DNA of 64,000 nt from Rhyzopertha dominica (lineage: Eukaryota > Arthropoda > Insecta > Coleoptera > Bostrichidae): the NCBI GenBank assembly GCA_025024175.1, contig QCXZ01000041.1, forward strand, positions 44,015,786-44,079,785. Reading direction: 5' to 3'. The translations under genes were made by a program, and so were the position numbers. Positions 1-10,440 of the stretch are shown one piece after another (positions within the stretch are counted from its first letter, which is position 1; each line of letters opens with the position of its first letter). The notes under the pieces are model-generated. The model worked only from the letters and a program-made list of their open reading frames with translations. It was not told the origin of the DNA and did no database searches.

Positions 1-1329
1 CTTTGTTATGGTTATTACTAGTCTTTTTAAATGTATCTAGTANTGTTTTCTTTATGTTTAAATCTCTTGATGGGTGAACAGAGCAGCATATGCTTCTTCT
101 CCGTAGATAAAATTTTTAAGACTAGTTGCGTACGAGGAAGTATTAAAAAGTCTTTTGGTTGCCATATATTCATTATTTAATTTTGAATCTGATTTATTAT
201 AAATCATTTATGTGTTCCCCTATTATTTGACAAACAACACGGAATACTCTGCAAAACTACTAACTGCATACTACTAACTACCAAGCAAAAAGAAAGAAGA
301 AGTAAATATACCCTAAAACCACTAACCTAGTTACTAATATTGTGTATAGTCTGTTACAAAATTTATACAACGTCTGCGTTTGGACATTACTTTAAAACGT
401 TATTACAAACTGGACAAATACTGTTTAATTTTTTTGTAAACTAGACACATATAATACTGTTATCAGTTTGCTGAAAACGATTAACTGGTTTATTAATTTT
501 GCAGTCTTCAGTACACACCAAACCAAAACGAATGTACATTGAAATTTTTATTTATTAATATCGAGGGAGAGTATATGAATTAAAAAATAATTTGAAGAAA
601 CACTTATCTATACCATCTTATACTCAGCAACATTAGACACAAAACCGTAATAATTATAATCCCCCCTTTAAATAATAACAAACTATACACACGCTCAAAG
701 AACATGAAAATAAAAGTAAATAATTGAAATACACGATCACAAATACTTCCGGAAAGCATAAAAATTAGAATGAATAACTCAAGACCTTTAACTTTTTCTT
801 GGCCAGACTCTTACGTCATAGGCCACGCTTGAGGTGTTCTCCAATTACCACAACGCTGTTTTACTTACCAGACCGTCTAGAAATCGAATGTTTACCACAC
901 TTGAACTGTATGTATCCAAATTTTTCAAATTATCAATTGCGATCGTTTCTAAAATGTGTCGCAATTATAATAAAAACATTTTCTATAGCAATCCAATTCA
1001 GTTTATAAAAGAGTATTTTCGCTAAATATTTTCTTTTGTCTTTATTATACTGTTATGNTTTNAGATAGGTAGATAGATATTATGTGAGNGTTATGTTATA
1101 TTCCAACATTTCANCTATTTCTCGAAGTGGAATTTTTATAATAATTGTTTCTCCTTTAAGTAAATATACATACTTGATTATTAATGACAAATTTTTCTAT
1201 GTTAAATACGCATTCACCTTACTTGTCTCTAATTGCACGTATGCTATATTATAGAAGCTGAGGTTTTGGGGCATCGGTTTGCCAACGCTCACTTAATACT
1301 ATTATCCGAGTCTTAGAGCATTACTCAGA
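1..1329. other. Gene-free A+T-rich sequence
   Basis: I see no coding similarity on either strand. A few isolated N bases lie at about 43 and 1058-1114. The only open frames are under 80 codons, low-complexity, and show no motif. Confidence 0.6.
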
Positions 1330-1470
1330 GGTTTGAAGGCTTCCGTGGTTGTTGTCGATACATGTTGTTTTCCGGGCTGCTTCCGACGTTGCTTGTTTGG
1401 TCTTGACGTTTCGTCACCCATGTCGGTGTCTTCCTCACAACTAGCTCAGAAACTGTTTCTCAGCTCTTTG
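1330..1470 (-). mobile_element. Penelope-like element 3' tail, 5'-truncated
   Basis: Read on the minus strand, this matches the 3' ends of the PLE copies at 41661-42640 and 44265-44850. They share CAGTTTCNGAGC, a hammerhead-like hairpin, GAAACGTCAAG, a CCCGGAAAACAACATG-type block and a terminal GCCTTCAAACC. No endonuclease or reverse transcriptase codons remain. Its 5' break lies about 15 bases from a TCAGG run. The family assignment rests on the two other copies, which do carry PLE protein motifs. Confidence 0.72.
1404..1438 (-). ncRNA. Decayed hammerhead-like ribozyme motif (PLE tail)
   Basis: Minus strand: GTGAGGA (core CUGANGA with the first C changed), one A, then GACAC-loop-GTGAC, GAAA and CGTC. 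One stem II pair is broken. Two sister copies show other single changes, so the ancestral core was probably intact. This copy is unlikely to cleave. PLEs are known to carry hammerhead motifs in their terminal repeats. Confidence 0.5.
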
Positions 1471-1480
1471 ACAATGACCG

Positions 1481-1505
1481 TCAGGTCAGGTCAGGTCAGG
1501 TCAAG
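1481..1505 (+). repeat. Short interstitial telomere-like repeat, (TCAGG)4
   Basis: Four exact TCAGG units are followed by a degenerate TCAAG. TCAGG is the telomere repeat of many beetles. A second run, in the opposite orientation, lies at 54733-54754. Confidence 0.85.
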
Positions 1506-1684
1506 TGAGACAAATACAACAAACACATACGTTCAATCAGCTTGTTTACAATCTACCTGATTGATTCAGGATGATTCACAATGAATGCACGGTTGAATCA
1601 ATTCAGCACATTTTAAATACCTTGTTCTATAGTTTTTAGTTTTGTCCTAACTTATGTCACAAAAGTTTTAGTTTTATCGCAATT

Positions 1685-2337
1685 GCTATTGCATGCAAAA
1701 CAATAACAATACTTGTGATATCCGTTCAAGTTTCGCTGGTGGTTCTTTGAAAACCAAACCGGAAGCTCTGCACGTCATTCAAGATCAGAACATTTGTATT
1801 AAAATTATTTATCGTACGATTAAGGATTGTGAGCCAGGAATTCCTTGCATGAACTTACCAAAAAACTAAGCGTTTTACCCCCAGCAGCGGTCAACAGAAT
1901 GCTAGAAAGTACAATAAACGGAGTTGAGTGACAAAGGTAGGTCGTGTCGTTTTCAAGTTTCGCATATGACCATCGATAGGAAAATTGCTAAAATGGTTTA
2001 AAATTTGGTAAATGACAACAATGCTCCAAATGTATGAATATCCAGTTGCAAAGACTATTGTGCACTACGAAAAGTGTTTTACTTTGGCGAACGCGAAAAT
2101 GAAGGAAAATGATGGTTTCTACACAGATAATACCGAAAACATTCCATATAATGTCAGATTTAAATGTAAAACAAAATTTGCACAAGTTCTGGCTAGATGT
2201 GCTATCCTGCCATTATGCCCCAATAGCAAGGTAATAGTTGGTTACCAATTTTCGTACCAAAAGGAAACAATCCCCCCAAAACTTCCACAGGCCACATCTA
2301 TCGATGAATTTTGGAGTCTGCTGAGCAGAAAAGAAAA
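1685..2337 (+). pseudogene. Tc1/IS630-like transposase remnant, copy A
   Basis: Broken pieces match copy B at 59668-60678 in order. They share the leader TTGCATGCAAAACAATAA, an IYRTIKDCEPGIPC helix-turn-helix stretch, RFQVSHMTI, NAKMKENDGFYTDN, VRFKCKTKF and the C-terminal NPPK..PQAT..DEFW block. The first catalytic region reads HYEKCF where copy B has MDDDKYF, so a catalytic Asp is lost. The segment around the second Asp is missing, and there are several stops and shifts. The longest open piece (2012-2434) runs past the transposase into the adjacent satellite-like units, so its last 35 or so residues are not transposase. Dead element. Confidence 0.75.
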
Positions 2338-2910
2338 GTCATCTCTCAAAAGGGCATCATCTCTATTTGGGATCTTGGGGGTTACATTCGCCCTTAAATA
2401 CCGAAAAAAATCATATCTCGGGAACGACACATAGCATTATCATATCCGAACGGTGTCTTTTAAGTTAGGTCAGTAGTCATCTCTCAAAAGGGCATCATCT
2501 CTATTTGAGATCTTAGGGGTTAAATTCGCCCCTAAAAATCGAATGAAATCCCCAAGATCCCAAATAGAGATGATGCCCTTTTGAGAGATGACTGCTTACT
2601 TAACTTAAAAGACACCGTTCGAATATGAAAATGCCACTATGTGTCGTTCCCGCGATATGATGTTTTTCACTCCTTAGGGGCGAATTTAACCCCCAAGATC
2701 CAAAATAGAGATGATGGCCTTTTGAGAGATGACTACTGACCTGACTTAAAAGACACAGTTCGAATATGAAAATGCTACTATGTGTCGTTCCCGAGATATG
2801 ATGTTTTACGGTCTTTAGGGGGGAATTTAACCCCCAAGATCCCAAATAGAGATGATGCCCTTTTGAGAGGTGACTCCTGGCCTAACTTAAAAGACACCGT
2901 ACGAATATAT
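2338..2910. repeat. Inverted array of about 141-bp satellite-like units
   Basis: The word TTGAGAG(A/G) recurs at 2581, 2722 and 2863, an exact 141-base spacing. Its complement CTCTCAA occurs at 2343 and 2481 (138 bases). Each unit holds a GATCTTGGGGGTTA-type block, a GGGGCGAATTTAA block, GTGTCGTTCCCG and AAAAGACACCG. The first two units point one way and the remaining ones the other, with the switch near 2545. The array abuts Tc1-like copy A. No coding function seen. Confidence 0.85.
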
Positions 2911-5900
2911 ATACGTTTGCTTAATATCAAATCTTTTTTGAGTATTACTCTTGGCTGCCGCTTGGTCGGCAGCTAGCGGCCGCTTAACAGCTAGCAGCCA
3001 TATTTTAGGCAGCCAGCAGCCAAACCGCAGTCTATTTTAGTTACTTCATTGGTTGGCTCGGGTATTATCGGAAAACCGGCTGCTACGTTTTGGCTGCTGC
3101 TTTCACGGCGGTTCAGTGTCTTACTTTCACTCTTTTGCTCATATCTGAGTATCAGTCACCCGACCATACTTATCCCACTAAAAGTCGACACCTTTTAANA
3201 ACGGATTTTCTTAGACCCAGCGAANCTTGTAACGGTTCTAAGTATTTTTGCATCAAGTTTTATAACGTAATTACTAGCCATGTCAAATGTTTCAATCTTT
3301 CCAACTTTAAGAACTACATTAAGTAATTTACTTCTGCATTATCATTATAAAAATCCTGTAGTTGGAACATGTCTAGATGTGAAGATCTTCATACACAGAA
3401 TACCGTTTTCAAAAACTATATTGACGTTTTCCCTGAATAGTTTTTTTATGCAGTTTTACAGAGCATTTCAAATAAAGCGTTTTATTGACTTCAGACTGGT
3501 GGTGAAGCAGGAAAGGTCTGTGTTGCAGCACACTATCCAATACTGATGTACCTTGTATATTACACATATGCAAGTTTTTCCATCGCATTTGCTAAAGCAC
3601 CTTTTTTACGAAAGAGATATTTCCTTCCATAGAAGCTGTTCCATAAAAGTAACCGGGATGAACTCGTCCAAACGATCCTATACTGCTGTCATAAAACACA
3701 TTCAATAGGAAGCAATGCACCTACGTCACGGCCGATGCCAGAAGCCACGAAATCACCGGTGTATGGAGAGACAATTGATGCTATGCGTATCTACATCTGC
3801 CAACGACATGTTATCAATGCATTGCACAGTGGCGCGGCGTGAGAGTTGATAACGCTAGGTTGTAAATTATTGTTAAAGGGATCATCATGTCGAAGCCTCC
3901 GAATCGCATTACACAGGACCTGTTGTTGGGATCGATAAATTATATAGCGCGTATGCACAGAGAGAGAGGGAGGTCCGCGTGTTTGTGAACCATTTCAGAA
4001 ACTATTTGCCACCATCCAGTAGCATTAATTAACTTGTTTGTAGTGCGCTCTCTTGGTTCGCATTGAATTAAAATGCCAGTTCAAAGTGCTGTGTGACCTT
4101 TTATTCGAAAAAGTGGGGAATTAAAATGATTGTTATCGGGCACGCATTCGTTTGTCAGTAAAAATCAACTTTATTTTTGTGGATAAGCTAGAAATTAATA
4201 TTGTAGCGAGTTGAAGGTAACATTGTGTCTCTACAGCGCTACTTTCTTAACTTTTTCTGTCTTTTGCTGTTCCCCCTGCCTAATCTCCTATCAGATTCAT
4301 TGCTTTATTTCGTCTTTCATACTAGAGCATCGTGGTCTTTTTTCGTTGGTTCCAGTAATTCGAGAATTACATGTACGGAAAATATACTGCCCTGCCCGAG
4401 ATGTTGTAGGTCATCATATTCGTTCACACACATTTAGCACTCAAAAGAAAGGTGGTATCTTCCTCCAAAAACTAGGGATTCTCAAACGAGAGTAAAAGTC
4501 GAATTAAAATACAATATACATAATACAGTTTCTACTAAACTCCACATATTATACATTATTATATTATTATAATATAATATTATTAATATTATATAATATT
4601 ATTAATATTATATTATCTTTATTACAAGCAGTCAAAATTTCGGGTATTAATGTGAAAGGTTTGCGTTTTCCGAATTACTTCAATATTTTCGCCGTTTTCC
4701 AATTTTCCTAAAGTGTTTAAAATGTAATCCGCATGGTATACTTTAAGAGAAAAAACGCATTTTTTGGGCTTTTATTCGTAGGTGTTAATTCAGAAATAAA
4801 TAATTACCAAACTAGAAAATATTGGTCGATTTGAACGTTCGGCAGTGGTGCCAATTAGGTCATGTGATCTCTAACGTGATAGTATGGTAGCGATGTCATT
4901 TTGGTAATTGGTGACATTTTTAGGAGTATTTTAGTTAAATTTTTGTGGTTCTCGCTTGTAACAAACAATAATTAAGACAAATTGTGCCGATTATTCGAGT
5001 GAGATAGGAGTAACATTTAATGACTTAAAAATAAGTGACCTTTCGTCCTCGGGTATAAAAACCGCATTCAAAAATTCCAGTAAAAAGTTTGTTACTATAC
5101 TAAAGGAAAAAGAAAGGAGATTAAAGTTGTTTAATGCTGCAAGACGTGAGATGACTGCTTCTAAAACTGGGTAGACCATTTTACACAAAAACTCGGCCAC
5201 CATTTAACGCATCAATGTGCCGTAAATTTCTCGACGTGGCTTTTGTAACTCGAATCGTATTCAGACTCGAACATACTTACATCGATAACACAACTAATAA
5301 GAATTATGCAAGAGAAAAAGGATTATAAAAAAACTACACGTGCTAAACAAGCAGAAACGGAAGGTGGAACAATCAGTCAAGCCGTTATTATGCTATGCAT
5401 GCAGGGCGGGTCTNGTGATACGAGCTGTGACGTCAANAGGAGATTCGACAGTTTTGCAACCGTATNGCAAACCGCCGAAATTTCTTGAATTTTTACACCT
5501 TTGTCAATCATTTCTTAGGGTAAAGCAACAAGTTTTTTTAAGGTAATAGTCATAGTTATAAGGATTACTGCAATTAGTGGAAAACACCCCACTGATTAAA
5601 TATTTCTGGGAAAATGTGAGATACATTAATAAATGACTACACAAATGCAACCCACTGTAACTGAATGGGGGATTTCAGTCTTGTTGTGATGCGTAAGTGA
5701 AAGCAACGCGTTTTTGTTTAGAAGTGTCGTTAAAACGACAGTACTGGGCAGAAATCTTAAACGAAATGAACTCTCTAAAACTTCATTTGGAAGTAGGATT
5801 GTAGAATATCGCGTCTGAAGAACCTGGTAATATATCCTCTAGGTTTTTTGAAAAAACTTTAATTTCTTTGTTTCAAAAAGGGGAACTAAATGCACAAGGC

Positions 5901-7870
5901 AAGATGACTGCGTGTTCTCGTAGATCGTGAAATAGCGATGATGGGAAAAGATAGAGTATTTTACACGCTATTTAAAAAATTAATTCCCAAAGAGCCTTTC
6001 CCATTACTGGAAAGATGACAGCTATTTTAGTGGACAACGCTTCGTATTCTTCGAATTAAACGGAAAAAGGTTCTTCTTCAAGTTGGCTAAATGGTGTTGC
6101 ATGCAGGAGAAAATTTTACTGAAATAGAAGATTTAGATATTGCAAATGTAATAGGTGATTTATGTGGTCCATAAGACTGAAGGTGTCTTTATATCCAACA
6201 GTTGTGCATATGTATATTGTTATACCTACATTAAAGGAGTGGAAATTATGAAATTATTTTAACCTACTGTTATAATTAAGTAGGACGATTTTATTTGAAA
6301 CATGATAGAAATAAATACATTGCATTAATTTAAAATGAATAACGCGAAGCTCATTGTGACACAAAGCTCTAAAATTGAATCATAGAAATGGTGAGCTTGG
6401 TTAGATGTAACGAAGTACAATTGTTGAATTTTAGCATTGATATCATGTATACCCAACTCTGCCAGAATATATGTAAGTCGTGGTCGTTCAAAGCATTACC
6501 TATTATAATATAGACCCCCTCGAATTTCAGGAGAAAATCTGCGCATTATAAGCTATATGATTAAGATATGATATCAAAGACATGAGATGATAAACAGATG
6601 TGAACTGCATCATGCTACACAAATTCGTTATATTAGCGTCGAAGAATAAAGCTGAGTTGATTAGATCGTCTTTAACGTTCTCTAATGACAGGTTTATAAT
6701 GAGCCACTTGAACATTATTCCAAGATTTACATTTGCGAAATCAGCTGTCATCAGCGCAGCTGGCTGTATGCGTTAATGAAATTTGCATTTATTAATACGA
6801 CTCTTTTAAATTGCATCCACTAAGATGTATTTACCTGATTAATATATTGATAAATATTAATCCTTTTAGCGTTATTATATCGATCGCTATCGTTTTCGTG
6901 ATGTTGTAGTTGCTAATGTGGTCAAACAGCATCCTTATGCATATAAGGAGTATCTATCATATTTAATGTGATCGCAGTCAATCAATCAGTTGGATTGTTA
7001 GTGTTCTCCCCTATATCTCTCTACTTTCTTTTTCAGTCAGTCGTTCCATGTCCTCGTAGGCCTAAATTCTTGATTTCTAATCTAGTCTGTTTGTCTATAA
7101 ATTCTTCTCAAGCACTTCATTGCCATACCACTTACATAATATACTTTTCTCCTTCTATGTCCAAGCTTCAAACTTAAAAAAAATGAATTACAGTTTCCTA
7201 TTTTACTATTCTCAAAATGCTGGTTAATCTGCCAGTTCTTGCCATTCTTTCATTTGCTTTATGTATGTGTACTTTCTTCTGTTACCGCTACTCCAGATAT
7301 GTAAATTTATCTACCTGTTCCAGCATTTCATTCTCTGTATATAAATTGATTTTACATTTTACTGACCAAATACCGTTGTTTTTTGCTTTTTTTCAATTTT
7401 AAGTAATTCAGTACTACATTGAGAATATTAATATCTTCCTGGAGTCATCTACGCGTTTACCCTAAAACAAAGAAGGAGGAATACCAAACCAACATAAAGG
7501 AACAAACAAAAGAAGAGAAATAAAAACACGTATACATAACAGTTGTGGTAAACATATACAGTTAAGACATCTTTGTTTCACTTATTCTGCTTGGTTCTCG
7601 CAGGCAATAGTCTAGAGCTAAAGTCCTATATTCTGCAGTAAATGATGTCTCGGAATTTTGGTAAGTGGAGACACGCATGCTCACAATGCCATGCCTTGAG
7701 TTCGAAGGAGATCATCATCACTGCCTCTCATGTGAAGCCTTTTTAGCTTCTGGAGTACCAACGTTGTAGGATATTTTTGGTAATAAAGTCCGGGGTATTT
7801 AGCCTAATGCAAGTATTAAATGTAAGTAGTGTTTATCAAGGTTCAATAATTGTAACGTAGATGCTATTTC
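2911..7870. other. Gene-free intergenic sequence
   Basis: No convincing gene. 2941-3105 is rich in GCAGC/GGCTGC words. 3640-4030 is less A+T-rich than its surroundings but has no open frame of note. 4551-4620 is a palindromic ATT/TAT tract, listed separately. Around 6015-6060 a frame reads AILVDNASYSS, which faintly recalls the second catalytic Asp of Tc1-like transposases, but nothing around it confirms that. Confidence 0.5.
4551..4620. repeat. Self-complementary ATT/TAT tract
   Basis: The tract is nearly pure A+T and reads alike on both strands (TAATATTATTAATATTA-type words). It could form a cruciform. Probably a simple-sequence repeat. Confidence 0.7.
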
Positions 7871-7918
7871 GTAAAGGGTTTTATAAACGAATGCATAAAA
7901 TTGTTATATTAGACAAAC

Positions 7919-8308
7919 GTGAAGCTGGAAAGAACGAAAAATCAGATTAAGGCCGATCCTAAAAAATTCTGGTCCTATATGAGTAACTTTCACAGCACAT
8001 CTTCAATGCCCGATCAGTTGTTTTATAATGAGTCACATTTATCATCTCCAGAGCAAATTGTTAACTCATTTGGCTCATACTTTCAATCTAAGTTTGCAAC
8101 CCCTGACCTTTCAAATACTACAAGTTATAACGTTGCAGATAATGCTTATTTCTCAAACGTTTTGAGTTTGACATCATTTACCCAAGATGAAGTTCTTTTG
8201 GCAATACAAAAACTCAAGCGTAAATTTACTAAAGGCCCGGATGGTATTCCTTCGTTTATCGTTCGTGATTTGTGGTGCTTTTATGCATCTTATTTAATGT
8301 GTGCTTGA
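7919..8308 (+). pseudogene. LINE RT N-terminal part
   Basis: 129 codons beginning with a GTG that is not a true start, since the element is truncated upstream. It shows KKFWSYMSNFHS, then PEQIVNSFGSYFQSKF and FTQDEVLLAIQKLKRKFTKG followed by PDGIP, the classic segment before RT motif 1 in jockey-like elements. The frame stops at TGA; the homologous protein continues in another frame (NTFPNTWKVTRL, then VENYRPIAI from about 8375). Confidence 0.8.
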
Positions 8309-8407
8309 ACACTAATACTTTTCCTAACACATGGAAAGTAACAAGACTGTCCGGTTTAAAAAAAAGGGGATAAGACATTAGTTGAAAACTATCGCCCAAT
8401 AGCAATT

Positions 8408-8902
8408 ATGTCAAATTTTGTCAAGGTCTTCGAAATTGCGTTGCATAGACACTTGGAATATCACGTACGACCGCTGCTGTCAGACTGTCAACATGGTTTT
8501 ACTTCTGGTAGATCGACTGCTACAAATTTAGCATGTATTTCAAATTTCGTATCTGAGTGTCTTGATTGTGGGATGCAGGTCGATGCAATCTATACGGATT
8601 TTTCGAGTGCTTTTGACCGTCTCGATCATACTATACTCATACGTAAATTATTGTCTATAACTGGATTGTCTCCGTCACTTTTGCAGTTATTCTCGTCCTA
8701 CTTAGTGGGTCGGCGGCAGTACGTCGGGTACCGCGGACATGTGGCTCCTGCTTTCTATGTTACCTCAGGTGTCCCTCAGGGCTCTGTTTTGGGGCCTTTG
8801 CTTTTCATCATATATGTCAATGATATTTCGAGAGGATATAAATGTCATAGTTTTTTATGCCGACGATTTAAAACTGTTTGCTTCTCTTCAGTCCCTGGAT
8901 GA
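8408..8902 (+). pseudogene. LINE reverse transcriptase palm, first part
   Basis: RT motifs are readable: QHGFTSGRSTATNL (motif 2), AIYTDFSSAFDRLDH (motif A with catalytic Asp), and SGVPQGSVLGPLLFIIYVND (motif B). After DIS the frame is wrong. The catalytic YADD of motif C lies one frame over at 8856-8867, so a single-base indel separates motifs B and C. Confidence 0.85.
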
Positions 8903-9197
8903 TGCACGTAATCTTCAAAACGATCTCGAAAGTATTGAAAATTGGTGTCTGGTCAATAAGTTACCGCTGAATATACAAAAATGTTTTGCATGTTCATACT
9001 ACAGGGTCCATAATCCAATTAATTTCGACTACATTATAGGAGAGAACAAGCTATCCCGGCGCGATACCATAAAATACCTTGGAGTTATCTTTGACAGGAA
9101 CTTGAGTTTTGTCCCCCATGTAACTGACTGTATTGCGCGCTCATATAGAATGTTAGGCTTCATTATTAGACAAATTTTACGGATGTTGCTGGGCTGA
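8820..9197 (+). pseudogene. LINE reverse transcriptase, YADD to thumb
   Basis: Contains VIVFYADDLKLF with the catalytic YADD at 8856-8867, then LQNDLESIENWCLVNKLPLN and IKYLGVIFDRNLSF (thumb). It ends at an in-frame TGA within a stretch that should read on into LKLLYFAYVRS. The open frame extends upstream to 8739, but that part is out of frame with the RT. Confidence 0.85.
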
Positions 9198-9202
9198 AGC
9201 TT

Positions 9203-9589
9203 TTGTATTTTGCGTATGTACGCTCAAAATTAGAGTATTGCTCCGAAGTATGGGCTCCAGGATATGGCACCTACATCGATAATTTAGAAAGTGTACAAAG
9301 ACGTTTTCTTAAATTCTTGTCTTTTACTTCTAATGATGTCTATCCAGGTGTAGGTTACCCTAACGATCTATTGTTAAAAAAATTTGAAATGCACAGTTTA
9401 TTTGCCCGTAGAAAGCTTCATTCAATTATATATCCATATAAAATAATATCTGGGCAGGTGAATTGTACATCCTTACTTATGCAATTGTACTTCAGAGATC
9501 CGCGACCAGCTAGTCGTAATATCGATTGTTTTCATTTACCTTACGCTCATACAAATTTACTTAAGTTTTCTCCTGTATACGTTATGTGA
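9203..9589 (+). pseudogene. LINE ORF2 C-terminal domain
   Basis: YFAYVRSKLEYCSEVWAP is the conserved block after the RT in jockey/CR1 elements. VQRRFLKFL and the FEMHSLFARRKL stretch follow. A natural stop at 9587-9589 and about 150 bases of 3' UTR precede the (AATA)n tail. Confidence 0.85.
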
Positions 9590-9734
9590 CTAACTATAAT
9601 TCTGTCTGTGATTTACTTGACATTTTCTCCTGTAGTGTTCGTGAAATCGAGAATTGTGTATGTCCTTCTTATGTGTAATATCCTATTATTATTGTTATCT
9701 CCCTCACCTGCTTTGGCTATTTGGTGATGTATCA

Positions 9735-9758
9735 AAATAAATAAATAAATAAATAAAT
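9735..9758 (+). repeat. (AATA)n tail of the LINE
   Basis: Five or more tandem AATA units end the 3' UTR. This is the tail type of jockey-group elements and marks the 3' insertion boundary. Confidence 0.85.
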
Positions 9759-9759
9759 A

Positions 9760-10078
9760 TGTAGTTTAGTTATGAACCTGTTGCATAACGCTATAAGGAT
9801 ATCAATACAATATAGAATTTTATCTAGAACATCGTTTCCCGGCTCCGATCCAGCAGGCGCCGTGCGGGAGAAGCACTTGTTTGACCTTGACTTCCTATAG
9901 TGGATTCCAGGTCCGCTCTGTGCCTGGTTCGAGGTGGCTTCACCGGGTATACAGCTCGTTCTCGTAGAGCTGATGCCATCTGCTGGTGACAATAAGACGC
10001 ACGTTTGCCCCTTCCCCTGCTATTCAGCTAGCTCTCGGAGATGAGGTCTAGGTATTCACGGCATGCAAAGGTTTGGCT
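9760..10078. other. G+C-richer non-coding block, unassigned
   Basis: Between the LINE tail and the minisatellite lies sequence visibly richer in G+C than its surroundings. Open frames here lack motifs. It may be repeat or the UTR of another element; I cannot assign it. Confidence 0.4.
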
Positions 10079-10440
10079 CAGGAGTCACCTCTTCCACAAG
10101 GAAGTTAGCGTCACGATAAGGGTTACTAAGGGACCACTTTGCCCAGGAAACGAGCCTTGGCGTCACGATAAGCACTTCCTCAGGGGTCATCTCTTCCACA
10201 AGAGAAATAATGTCACGATGTGGGTTACTAAGGGGTCACTTCGCCCAGGAGACGAGTTTGGCGTCACTTCCTCAGAGGTTACCCGTTGCACAAGGGAATT
10301 AGCGTCACGATGAGGGATACTGTCACTTCGCTCAGAAGGGAGACTCGGCGTCACGATTAACACTTCCTCAGGGGTCAACTCTTCCACAAGGAATTAGCGT
10401 CACTATGAGGGTTACTAAAGGATCACTTCGTCTAGGAGAC
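10079..10440. repeat. Minisatellite, about 97-bp units, ~3.5 copies
   Basis: The word CTTCCACAAG (or close) recurs at 10091, 10193, 10285 and 10381, spacing 92-102 bases. Each unit also has CTCAGGGGTCA, TTAGCGTCACGAT, GGGTTACTAA and TCACTTCGCCCAGGAGACGA. Copies differ by small indels. The open frames on both strands are artefacts of the repeat. Confidence 0.85.

Larger units (their letters stand above)
7900..9758 (+). mobile_element. 5'-truncated jockey-type LINE with (AATA)n tail
   Basis: This non-LTR retrotransposon relic has, in order, the end of the linker upstream of the reverse transcriptase (FWSYMSN), the RT, the C-terminal domain and a 3' tail of repeated AATA. No endonuclease or ORF1 is present, the usual result of incomplete target-primed reverse transcription. 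Coding breaks: a stop at 8306-8308, a shift near 8360, a shift in 8820-8850, and a TGA at 9195-9197. Clade assignment (CR1/jockey group) is by eye from GVPQGSVLGPLLF and the tail type. Confidence 0.85.

Noticed and set aside
2012..2434. 140-codon frame as a single transposase gene
   Set aside because: Only the first part matches transposase; the rest is read from the 141-bp repeat units.
5640..6240. Possible Tc1-like transposase trace (frame reading AILVDNASYSS)
   Set aside because: Only one short motif; flanking frames give no other conserved block, and A+T-rich DNA yields such words by chance.
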